From: Gammaproteobacteria bacterium
GTDB taxonomy: Bacteria > Pseudomonadota > Gammaproteobacteria > Pseudomonadales > Pseudohongiellaceae
Direction of reading: 5' to 3'
DNA: 32,317 bases
Assembly: GCA_026710425.1 (NCBI GenBank)
Contig: JAPORB010000128.1
Span: 1 to 32,317 of the forward strand
Part shown: one piece after another, positions 1 to 8,855 of the stretch
How positions within the stretch are numbered: the stretch's first letter is position 1
How the letters are laid out: each line of letters opens with the position of its first letter
The notes under the pieces: model-generated
What the model was told of the DNA's origin: nothing
Seen by the model: only the letters and a program-made list of their open reading frames with translations
The model's database searches: none
Made by a program: the position numbers and the translations under genes

Positions 1-480
1 CATCAGTTTGTTGGGAGTGCATATTACCACAGGATCGTATCCCGCTTGACGACATATATCCTCGATCCGTGCGCGCATTGCGGCATTAGCGATATGTCTG
101 AAATTCCAAGTGACAAAATAATCGACTCCGCTAGTAGCCGCGATAGCGATATGGGTCACATCCCCTGCCGCTTGACGAGGAATTACGCTATTTGTGATCA
201 ATGACTTAGAGAGTTCCTCGACTTCCATGGTGGCATCAAGCAGGGAGACTCCCTCAAGCATCGCCACCCTTAATGCTGCGGCATCCGGATCGCCAGCACT
301 GTCCTCCACGGTAACGAGTACCAACGCAACCAACTTGTATGTCCCGCGCGCGTTGGCCCACCATGCTCGGATAATTTCTTGATAGGTGGCCATGTCAAGG
401 TCCCTCGAGGATCTGGCAGTCAGATAACTGATCACTGAAGTTTCGACGTAGACTATAGGTTTAATTGTATCAATTTCCAT
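1..480 (-). CDS. PIN-domain (VapC-like) protein, truncated by the window edge
   Basis: Not in the supplied ORF track because its stop lies outside the window. Reverse-complement reading from ATG at 480 is open for 160 codons: MEIDTIKPIVYVETSVISYLTARSSRDLDMATYQEIIRAWW...DVTHIAIAATSGVDYFVTWNFRHIANAAMRARIEDICRQAGYDPVVICTPNKLM. The 'VYVETSVISYL' N-terminus and 'HIAIAA..GVDYFVTWNFRHI' are typical of PIN/VapC-family proteins. Confidence 0.85.
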   Translation of the reverse strand, partial: MEIDTIKPIVYVETSVISYLTARSSRDLDMATYQEIIRAWWANARGTYKLVALVLVTVEDSAGDPDAAALRVAMLEGVSLLDATMEVEELSKSLITNSVIPRQAAGDVTHIAIAATSGVDYFVTWNFRHIANAAMRARIEDICRQAGYDPVVICTPNKLM

Positions 481-517
481 TCAATTAGTTTGATCTGTCT
501 ATACAGAGAAAAGTAAG

Positions 518-539
518 TATGAAACAAATTGGTTTCATA
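518..539. promoter_or_regulatory. Palindromic operator-like site upstream of the PIN gene
   Basis: TATGAAAC-aaattg-GTTTCATA: perfect 8-bp arms with a 6-bp centre, 38 bp upstream of the PIN gene ATG. Confidence 0.45.
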
Positions 540-784
540 TGAGTCCGTGATGATGGTTGATGATGTGTGGAGTTCAATCGCCGGAGGGTAGAGTATGACA
601 TTGGATGATCTTCACGCCTCCCAACATTTCACAGAATCTTGTCGGCGATGCGTACATCCTCCGTATGGACCGTGTAGCCGCGGTAATCTTGTTTCGCAGA
701 TTTGAGGTGCAGTAAGGGTTACTCTTTCCACCCATTTTATACATCTGGCTTCTTTCAATCGGTGGTATATAGTCCATACCTTAC

Positions 785-946
785 TCAACATTGCTGTATC
801 TTTATTTCTCTTCCTTGTATTGCTTGATTCATAAAATCATTCAAGTCAGCTTGTATCCATTCATGCTTATTGGGGAATACATCGTGAATGTGCTTTTCAA
901 TCTTCTTGAAATTCGCTGTTTCTAACTTGAACTCAATCTTTGTTGC
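785..946 (-). pseudogene. Possible C-terminal relic of a GIY-YIG/T5orf172-type protein
   Basis: Open frame without a convincing start: QATKIEFKLETANFKKIEKHIHDVFPNKHEWIQADLNDFMNQAIQGREIKIQQC*. The 'FKLETANFKKIEKHIHDVF....EWI' pattern resembles the C-terminus of T5orf172/GIY-YIG proteins; a stop lies immediately upstream in frame. Confidence 0.25.
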
Positions 947-1492
947 CTGTCAGGATCAGATGTCTGAAAAGTATTCAATCGTGACATCCAATCTTTTTCC
1001 GTCCATGTGTGAGTCCAGTGTTTAGTTGTAGAATCAGCGCATAGCACTGAACTGACAGGGCAGGGCAGATTGCTACTTGATGTTGAGATTGGTGTCGGAT
1101 CCAAAATGAAAATGAATATATATTCAGTATATGTTTATTCATTTGTAAATTCAAGCGTTCTAGCGATTTTTCACTGCCGTAAGGAAATTGATTGAGAAGT
1201 GGCTTCAGGCGGAAACCTGAATACTTGATGTCGACACATTGGTAGTGTCACCTGGCTCATAAACTAGTAGAATAAAGAACTTAGGTCAACGAAATGGGTA
1301 AATTGCCGAGTGCTCCCTAGGAGGGCATGATGAACTGGTTGGCAGTCAGGTCCGTTTTGCCGAGATTATCATAACCTCAAGGCTGGCAACGCAATCAATG
1401 AATTTACCGGTAGTAATGTTAAGTCTAAAGCCCAGCTTGGGCTTCGCCAGCAATGAGACTGTGAGCATGCTAAATGATATGAGGAGTCAGCT

Positions 1493-2155
1493 GTGGCCCT
1501 GAATGCAGTAGAAGAGGAGAATATTGCAGCAATCAAAACCTGGTGGGATGAAAATGGCAAAGCCCTGGCGGCTGTTGCGATCATTATCTTTAGTGGCTAT
1601 GGAGGCTGGTGGTTCTGGAGTAATTCGACAGCTAGTCAGTCCATGCACGCCTCTGACCTGTATGAGGAGATTCTCACCATTACCCGCGAAGCACCCGATG
1701 GGATGATTAACGAGGCAGATAGGGAGCGGGTTTTGGAGACAGCACAACAATTGAGAAGCGAGCACAGCGGAACCATCTATGCAAAATTTGCGGCCCTTTT
1801 TACCGCCGCTCAAGCAGTAGAGGTTGATGATTTGGCGACGGCCGAGTCCGAACTGCAGTGGATACTGGACAATCGTCGGCAGGGCTGGTTTGGTGAAATA
1901 GATGAGGCACTAGTATTGACTACAAGCTTGCGACTGGGTCGAATCATATTGGCCAGAGGAGACCCGGAACGAGCCTTGTCCCTGATTAATGGCATTGACC
2001 CAAAATCCTATGAACCGGGATTCGGCGAATTGAGAGGCGATATTTATCTGGCCATGGACCGCCTTGTCGATGCACGGGATGCTTATATTGCGGCACAGGA
2101 ATCAGGGTCGAATAGCGAATTACTGGAGATGAAGCTGTCGAATTTGCCTGAATGA
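1493..2155 (+). CDS. yfgM: YfgM-like tetratricopeptide repeat protein (ancillary SecYEG translocon subunit)
   Basis: GTG start; N-terminal 'EEENIAAIKTWWDENGKALAAVAIIIFSGYGGWWFW' membrane anchor plus TPR-like helices; located immediately upstream of bamB. Confidence 0.85.
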   Translation: MALNAVEEENIAAIKTWWDENGKALAAVAIIIFSGYGGWWFWSNSTASQSMHASDLYEEILTITREAPDGMINEADRERVLETAQQLRSEHSGTIYAKFAALFTAAQAVEVDDLATAESELQWILDNRRQGWFGEIDEALVLTTSLRLGRIILARGDPERALSLINGIDPKSYEPGFGELRGDIYLAMDRLVDARDAYIAAQESGSNSELLEMKLSNLPE

Positions 2156-2218
2156 CTAACAGACTAACGTCTGCTTTAACAAACAAAACCAGGCAATGCC
2201 AAGAAAACTAGTGATAAT

Positions 2219-3451
2219 TTGAGCGTTATGCATTTTCTAAAGCATTATCAGTTTCACTTTACGGCATTCGCAAGCCTTACACGCTTATATTGGATGGTGT
2301 TGGTTCTTCTATCGCTCACAGCCTGCTCGTCTCTGAGTAGCCTCAATCCGCTAAACTGGTTTGGCGATGAAGAGGTGAATCCCCCAAATGAACTGATGGT
2401 GATTGATAACGAGGTGCAGTTGCGCAGACAATGGCAAGTTCGCGTGGGTAACGGTCAGGGCGATAACTACACGGAATTGACACCAGCGATTGATAATGGT
2501 GTGGTATTTGCCGCAGCCGAAAATGGTACAGTAGTGGCGGTGTCGCTGGACAGAGGCAATGTTCTGTGGCGCCAACGTCTTGATAACGCCACACTGACTG
2601 GTGGCGTGGGTGCTGGAGGTGGACTGGTAGTCGTAGGTACAAGGGATGCAGAAGTTTATGCCCTTGATCAGGCGGATGGGACTATTGTCTGGGTTAATCC
2701 AGTAACTTCAGAAGTGGTTTCAGCACCTATAGCTAATGATGATCTGGTTGTGGTACAGACTGTGGATGACAAGGTGGCAGCCCTTGAGGCGAGCAATGGT
2801 GAACGCCGATGGATTTATGAATCCACCCAGCCTGCTCTGACTCTTCGTGGAACTTCCCGACCCGTATTTACTCCGGTTGGTACGGTGGTGGCAGGCTTCA
2901 GTAATGGCACTCTGGTGTCGGTTTCTGCCGCCGATGGGGTATGGCGCTGGGAAGAGCGGGTAGCGGTGCCGGAAGGAAACTATGACATTGAACGAGTAAT
3001 TGATGTGGATGGTGATTTATTGCTTGATGGCAATCGGATACTTGCAGCCAGCTATCAGGGCAATCTCATGGCACTGGATACCTTGAGTGGACGCATAGTC
3101 TGGGGGCTGGAAGGTGCCTCGAGTTATCATGGGCTTACCCAAGGCTTTGGCAACCTCTATTATTGCAATGATCAGGGCCACATAATTGCCGTTCGGGATA
3201 ATTCAGAAGATGTGGTGTGGCAAAACGAAGATCTGCAATTCAGAGCGTTGACCGCACCCGCTGCAATCACTAATTACATTGCCGTAGGTGACTTTGAGGG
3301 ATACCTGCATTTGCTATCACAGATTGATGGTCGCATAGTGGGTCGGGTCAGGGTGGATAATGAGGGCCTGCGCGCCAATTTGCTCGTTGCAGACGGGCAG
3401 TTGATTGCCTTCGGTAACAGTGGTCAGCTTACCGTTTACCGCCTTCAATAA
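2219..3451 (+). CDS. bamB: Outer membrane assembly lipoprotein BamB (ATG at 2228 is an alternative start)
   Basis: Lipobox 'LLSLTACSS', PQQ/beta-propeller repeats, yfgM-bamB-der synteny. Confidence 0.93.
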   Translation: MSVMHFLKHYQFHFTAFASLTRLYWMVLVLLSLTACSSLSSLNPLNWFGDEEVNPPNELMVIDNEVQLRRQWQVRVGNGQGDNYTELTPAIDNGVVFAAAENGTVVAVSLDRGNVLWRQRLDNATLTGGVGAGGGLVVVGTRDAEVYALDQADGTIVWVNPVTSEVVSAPIANDDLVVVQTVDDKVAALEASNGERRWIYESTQPALTLRGTSRPVFTPVGTVVAGFSNGTLVSVSAADGVWRWEERVAVPEGNYDIERVIDVDGDLLLDGNRILAASYQGNLMALDTLSGRIVWGLEGASSYHGLTQGFGNLYYCNDQGHIIAVRDNSEDVVWQNEDLQFRALTAPAAITNYIAVGDFEGYLHLLSQIDGRIVGRVRVDNEGLRANLLVADGQLIAFGNSGQLTVYRLQ

Positions 3452-3769
3452 GCACAGCCTAAGATTTAATCTGCTAAAACTCAGGCTGTTACTGATGATA
3501 TCTGAGCTTAAGCTTGAAGTGTAATCCCCGTTGTTGCCGACGAGTGAGCGGTCATTTAGCTGTAAAGTTCAGCAAGCCTAGTCGATCCTCGGTGATGCGG
3601 TCATACCCAAAGTTAATCAATTCGATTAGGCCAATATGAGTGCAAATGGGCCAAATAAGTGTAAAGATTCAGAATACTTTCTCAGAGCATAGGCAGATTC
3701 GCCATTGCATCAGGCTCAGCCCTGCATTACCTTGAAAACCCACCTCCTTCTTTCACTCCAAAGACCGTC

Positions 3770-5170
3770 ATGCAAGCTGTTTTCGCCCTGGTGGGCCGTC
3801 CCAATGTTGGTAAGTCCACTCTCTTTAATCGCCTGACTCGCACCCGCAATGCTATCGTAGCTGACAGCCCGGGGCTGACTCGCGATCGTCAGTATGGCGA
3901 AGGCCGGTATCATAATCAGGGGTTTATTGTCATTGATACTGGAGGCATTACCGGTTTTGAGGCAGGTGTTGATGCTGCGATGGCATCTCAGTCCCTGTTA
4001 GCCATCGAGGAAGCCACTCTGTGTTGGCTATTGGTGGATGCCCGGGATGGTCTGGTACCGGACGATAGCAAAATCCTTGAACAATTACGCAAAAGCGGCA
4101 AAGACTTTGTGGTCATAGTAAACAAGGTTGATGGCAATGACCCCGAGCAAGCCTGTGCCGAGTTTTACAGTCTTGGCGTGGAAAGGGTATTTCCTATCAC
4201 CGCAACCGAGGGCCGTGGTGTCAAGTCTCTGCTTGAGTCCTGCCTGGGTTCAGCAGGTTCTGAGGCATCTGCACAGCAATCTTCGGGTGGAATAAAGATT
4301 GCCATAGCCGGTCGTCCCAACGTGGGTAAATCCACATTGGTTAACCGGATATTGGGCGAGGAACGGGTGGTTGTATATGATCAACCGGGCACTACTCGGG
4401 ACAGCTTGTATATTCCCTTTCGAAGGCAGGGCAAAGACTATACACTTATCGATACAGCTGGCATTCGCCGACGAGGCAAAACTGTTGAGACGGTAGAAAA
4501 ATTTTCAATAGTTAAATCCCTGCAAGCAATACGGGATTCTCATGTTGTTCTGTTCCTCCTTGATGCACATACAGGCATAGTCGAACAGGATCTGCATCTG
4601 CTTGGTTTTGTGATTGAGACTGGGCGCGGACTGGTAATAGCGATCAACAAGTGGGATGGCATGAAGGCGGGAGATAGGCAAGAAGTACGCAATGAGATCA
4701 GACGGCGCTTCAGCTTCGTTGATTTTGCCAGTATCCATTTTATCTCCGCCCGGCAGGGCACCGGAGTTGGAAATCTTTTTCCATCCATCAACAAGGCCCA
4801 TGAGTCTGCCATACGGGACTTGAGCACCAGCATGTTGACACAGATTCTTGAGGCCGCTGTTACCAATCATGCGCCACCTGTAATTAACGGACGTCGCATT
4901 AAGCTACGATATGCCCATGCTGGTGGCCAGAATCCACCACTTATTATAATTCACGGTAAACAGACTCAAAAGCTGCCAGCCCACTACACCCGTTATTTGG
5001 CCAAGACCTTTCGCACCGCCTTACAGCTAGAGGGAACACCCGTGCGAATTGAACTCAAGAGTGATGGCAACCCCTTTACACACAAGGAGAAGTCTTTGAG
5101 TCCTAGGCAGGTGGCCCGCAAGCGCCGTCTCGCAAGAGACCGCAAGGCGGTCAACAAAAGGATGCGTTGA
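3770..5170 (+). CDS. der: Ribosome biogenesis GTPase Der (EngA)
   Basis: Two GTPase domains each with GRPNVGKST (FALVGRPNVGKSTLFNR, IAIAGRPNVGKSTLVNR), NKVD/NKWD motifs and C-terminal KH-like domain. Confidence 0.97.
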   Translation: MQAVFALVGRPNVGKSTLFNRLTRTRNAIVADSPGLTRDRQYGEGRYHNQGFIVIDTGGITGFEAGVDAAMASQSLLAIEEATLCWLLVDARDGLVPDDSKILEQLRKSGKDFVVIVNKVDGNDPEQACAEFYSLGVERVFPITATEGRGVKSLLESCLGSAGSEASAQQSSGGIKIAIAGRPNVGKSTLVNRILGEERVVVYDQPGTTRDSLYIPFRRQGKDYTLIDTAGIRRRGKTVETVEKFSIVKSLQAIRDSHVVLFLLDAHTGIVEQDLHLLGFVIETGRGLVIAINKWDGMKAGDRQEVRNEIRRRFSFVDFASIHFISARQGTGVGNLFPSINKAHESAIRDLSTSMLTQILEAAVTNHAPPVINGRRIKLRYAHAGGQNPPLIIIHGKQTQKLPAHYTRYLAKTFRTALQLEGTPVRIELKSDGNPFTHKEKSLSPRQVARKRRLARDRKAVNKRMR

Positions 5171-6153
5171 TGAATGTAACTTTGCCAACCATAGAGCAAG
5201 CCGCAGCCAGACTGCAGGGAGTTGCCGTTCGAACACCGTTGCTGCAATCAGCCGAACTTGATGCACGAACCGGAGCAAGAGTATTGCTCAAGGCGGAAAA
5301 TCTGCAGCACATTGGGGCTTTCAAGTTCCGGGGTGCTTTCAATCGTCTTTGTCAGCTGAATGAGCAGGTCCGAGCAAGAGGTGTTGTGGCTTTCTCATCG
5401 GGCAATCATGCTCAAGGTGTGGCCTTTGCGGCAAAACGGTTGAATATCCCAGCCAATATTGTGATGCCTGACGATGCACCGATGATCAAGCTTGAAGGTA
5501 CTCGCAGACTGGGTGCAAGTGTTAGGCTTTATCGACGCCACCATGAATCACGAGAGCAGATTGCAGCTGAGCTGGCCGAGAAAACCGGTGCCGCCCTGGT
5601 ACCAGCCTTTGACGATCCTTTCATCATTAATGGCCAGGGCACTGTTGGCCTTGAACTGATGGAGCAGAGTCAGATTTTGGCCAGACGACCGGATATATTA
5701 CTGGTCCCTTGCGGTGGAGGCGGGTTGTTGGCTGGTGTTGCCACTGCTATCAATGGTATCAATCAACAAACCGCAGTCTATGGGGTTGAACCAGAGACCT
5801 ATGATGACCATTGGCAATCTCACCGAGCAGGGAAGAGGGTAAAGATTGATGGCACAACCCCCACTCTTTGTGACGCACTTATGGCTACCTCACCTGGGGA
5901 GCTTACTTGGTCGATTAACCATGAATTAGTTAGTGATTATCTACGGGTAAGCGAGGACGAGGTTCGTCATGCCATCAGTTTTGCTTTTCGTTATCTAAAA
6001 CTTGTGGTGGAACCCGGTGGTGCTGTGGCACTGGCTGCCCTGCTACAAGGAAAACTGGCTTTTTCAGGTAAGATTTGCAGTCTAATTATCTCAGGTGGCA
6101 ATATAGATGCCAGTGTATTCGCTGAATGTCTTAACCGCTTTCCGGAACCTTAG
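5167..6153 (+). CDS. PLP-dependent threonine/serine dehydratase (likely ATG start at 5170 overlapping the der stop)
   Basis: 'RTPLLQSAELDARTGARVLLKAENLQHIGAFKFRGA' PLP-lysine motif, 'SSGNHAQGVA', 'PCGGGGLLAGVA'. Confidence 0.92.
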   Translation: MMNVTLPTIEQAAARLQGVAVRTPLLQSAELDARTGARVLLKAENLQHIGAFKFRGAFNRLCQLNEQVRARGVVAFSSGNHAQGVAFAAKRLNIPANIVMPDDAPMIKLEGTRRLGASVRLYRRHHESREQIAAELAEKTGAALVPAFDDPFIINGQGTVGLELMEQSQILARRPDILLVPCGGGGLLAGVATAINGINQQTAVYGVEPETYDDHWQSHRAGKRVKIDGTTPTLCDALMATSPGELTWSINHELVSDYLRVSEDEVRHAISFAFRYLKLVVEPGGAVALAALLQGKLAFSGKICSLIISGGNIDASVFAECLNRFPEP

Positions 6154-6176
6154 GTAAATAATCTAATACCTTTGTT

Positions 6177-6974
6177 TTGAGTGGAATCGATATCGTGTCC
6201 TTGACTATACTCATCATCAAAACTGGCTCCACAATTGCCTCAATCAAGGCGTGTGGCATTGATTTTGAAGACTGGTTTATCAAAGGCATGAAGCTGATAC
6301 CTTCACAGGTAATAGTATGCAATGCCCATCTTGGTGAGCCACTTCCATGTCTTGATACTGTCGATGGGATAATCATCACTGGCTCCCCAGCCTATGTGAC
6401 TGATCTGGCTGACTGGAATTTTGTAGTGGCTGACTTTTGTCGAAAGGCGGCGAATGAATGCATACCGATTCTAGGTGTGTGCTATGGACACCAGCTTCTA
6501 GCTTGGGCCTATGGGGGCGTGGTGGATTTCACGACTGCCGGTCGGGAAATCGGTACAGTGAGTATTCGACTCACTGCCGCCGCTGGGAATGATGCTCTAT
6601 TCTGTGGATTACCAGAGGCTTACCGGGAGTTACAAGTTCAGGTCTCTCATTCGCAGTCTGTTATGGCACTGCCACCCGGGGCATGCCGACTGGCAGATAA
6701 TGAACATGACCCTAACCAAGCTTTTAGAATAGGCGAGTGGATTTGGGGTATCCAGTTCCACCCGGAGTTTTCGGCTGAGGTTACCCGTGCTTACATCAAG
6801 GAGCGAATGAAGGAAATCAGGGACGAGGGGCTAGACCCGATATTACTACTCCGCAAGGTGGTGGCCACGCCAACTTCTGCCAGTCTTTTGCATCAGTTTG
6901 TAGAGATAGTTACCTCAGCAAAATCCGTTAAATCGCAGTCTGCGGATGCACAGGCACTTACAGCAATCCTCTGA
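6177..6974 (+). CDS. Class I glutamine amidotransferase (GuaA-N-like; GTG at 6195 is a plausible start)
   Basis: Nucleophile motif 'ILGVCYGHQLLAWAYGG' and 'WGIQFHPEFS'. Confidence 0.9.
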   Translation: MSGIDIVSLTILIIKTGSTIASIKACGIDFEDWFIKGMKLIPSQVIVCNAHLGEPLPCLDTVDGIIITGSPAYVTDLADWNFVVADFCRKAANECIPILGVCYGHQLLAWAYGGVVDFTTAGREIGTVSIRLTAAAGNDALFCGLPEAYRELQVQVSHSQSVMALPPGACRLADNEHDPNQAFRIGEWIWGIQFHPEFSAEVTRAYIKERMKEIRDEGLDPILLLRKVVATPTSASLLHQFVEIVTSAKSVKSQSADAQALTAIL

Positions 6975-6999
6975 TGCAGCTGGAGGTTGATGCGTGAGA

Positions 7000-7713
7000 T
7001 CAGTCACCGCTAAGTTCGGCGTATTCCTCATTCACTACTTCACGGATCCGTTCCCGGGTGGGTCGATTCAGTTGACGTCCGTTGATAAAGACGGCTGGTG
7101 CACTTCTGACACCGGAGGCATTGCCTCCTCGCTGATCATTGCGAACTTTTGTAGTCACAGCCTCTAATTGGAGATCAGCATGCAACTGATCCAATTCCAG
7201 ATTCAGCTCCAGTGCATAAGAGTCAAACTGCGCCTCGGCCTCAGATGAGTTCAGGTTTGTCCAAGCACGCTGGGTTTGAAACAGGTAATCATGCATAGCC
7301 CAGAATCCATCTTGTCTCGCTGCGGCTTCGGCATATAGCGAGGCAGTCCAGGTGTTGCCATGTACCGTAGTAATGGGATAGTGCCGGAATACCATAAATG
7401 CCTTATCGCTGATCTGTGGCCAAAGCCTATTCATATCTTCAAATTCTGTGGCGCAGGCAGGACACTGAAAATCAGCATAAACAACGATGCTGACCGGATT
7501 ATCGATATTGCCGCGGATGTGGTCGTCAGTGGCAAGCTCAATTGGTGAGTAGACAGGACCCTGACTAAACATAGTATAGATCACCCAGAACAGCAACAAC
7601 GGAGCGACACCGAAAGTAGCTACTTTAAACAGCAGCTTTCTGTTATGTTCCCGCTGTCTCGCTTGTTGTTGTTTTTGTTCTTTGATTTTGCGCTGTTGTT
7701 CTCGCTTGTTCAT
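7000..7713 (-). CDS. Membrane-anchored DsbA-family thioredoxin-fold protein
   Basis: N-terminal TM helix, 'VVYADFQCPACATEF' CPAC motif, 'GVRSAPAVFINGRQL' cis-Pro region. Confidence 0.88.
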   Translation of the reverse strand: MNKREQQRKIKEQKQQQARQREHNRKLLFKVATFGVAPLLLFWVIYTMFSQGPVYSPIELATDDHIRGNIDNPVSIVVYADFQCPACATEFEDMNRLWPQISDKAFMVFRHYPITTVHGNTWTASLYAEAAARQDGFWAMHDYLFQTQRAWTNLNSSEAEAQFDSYALELNLELDQLHADLQLEAVTTKVRNDQRGGNASGVRSAPAVFINGRQLNRPTRERIREVVNEEYAELSGD

Positions 7714-7877
7714 TTATAAATTCCTATAAATACTTGTTCACAAAGCCGGTAAAGTCCAGATGAAAGTTTGTTATATTTGGCCAAAAAGTTTAACTGATAG
7801 CACTCGTTTCTTTTCATTGAGTTGAGCGATGATATTTAGCAGTCTCTTGATGAGAATGAGTTAATCCAGAAATCAGT

Positions 7878-8855
7878 CTATTGATGAGGGCCTAAAAACC
7901 TATCACCATTGTAATGGATCATATGATCAGGGTTGTTTGCAATCCAAACCTCAGTGTCCCAAGCAATATTCGCTGCGTTTTTACGAAACTCGGCTCTATC
8001 GGGAAATGCAGTAACATAGACAATGCTTGCCCTGCATTGCCTGAATGATTCTTCCAGCTCAGTCCATCGTTTCGGAGAGATTGGACCATGGCTTGTTACG
8101 GCTTCTATAAGAAATAGCCGCTTGCGTCGCTCATCGTATACAACAATATCTGGTAATTTATCATGCGACAATGGAGGTATGCCAAGATTTTGAAAGTAAG
8201 CCTGATCCAGGTACATCAGTTTTCCTCCAGCTTCATTACTACTGGCTGTATCTCCAATATACAATAGTCGGCCATCTTCTCCGATAAAGCGGGAACAGAA
8301 CTCATGGACTATATCGGCCTGCAGTTGATTATGATTGCCTGGTGAAAGTTTTACTTTTTCACCATCGGGCAGGGTTATTGGAATCTTATTCAGATCTAGC
8401 CTGCGCAAATATTGATCATTGAGTTCTGGCACTACATATTTGAATTTTCGTAATTTTTCCTTCCAATCTCCATCAGGATAGTTGGCTAAAATATCCAAAA
8501 TAGGTTGATTTAACGAGTAATTGTTATCTTTGCTATTTGTCGGCCTTTTGGGGTCATCCCGGTTTCGGTCAATAATACGAGCTTGCTCAAATTGATGCAG
8601 CGTATGTCTGCGAATTGTTTCACGGCTGTTTGGTTTATAGTTTTTGCCATATTCCTTTCGGATGAATTGCATAATTTCTACAGTTGGTAGCAGCGATGAA
8701 GTAGCTTGATACCATTCGTCTGCAGGTCTTACCATTGCTAAAGCCAAAAATTCCCACCCCGAACGATCGTTGAATTGTTCTTTGGGTAGGCCCAAGACTT
8801 TTAATAATGCTTTTGCCTATACAAGCTTTTCTTTTTGGTCCTTTGTATATCCCAT
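7878..8855 (-). pseudogene. BsuBI/PstI-type type II restriction endonuclease with an in-frame TAG at codon 13 (8819..8817); the intact track ORF is 7878..8795 from a TTG
   Basis: Body matches the BsuBI/PstI family: '[13 protein letters not shown]', '[68 protein letters not shown]'. The frame extends upstream as [36 protein letters not shown], with its ATG directly after the methylase TGA. Whether it is a pseudogene or an internal TTG rescues it is unresolved. Confidence 0.8.

Noticed and set aside
495-506. CTGT-ctat-ACAG palindrome near the PIN gene, considered as a LexA box
   Set aside because: Spacer is 4 bp instead of 8 (CTGT-N8-ACAG), so it does not fit LexA.
1110-1144. 9-bp inverted repeat AAATGAATA...TATTCATTT
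   Set aside because: AT-rich and not placed against a supported gene; cannot be distinguished from chance.
1180-1260. Possible group II intron reverse-transcriptase scrap (RKLIEKWLQAET*ILDVDTLVVSP)
   Set aside because: Too short, interrupted by a stop, and no catalytic motif or intron RNA structure recognisable.
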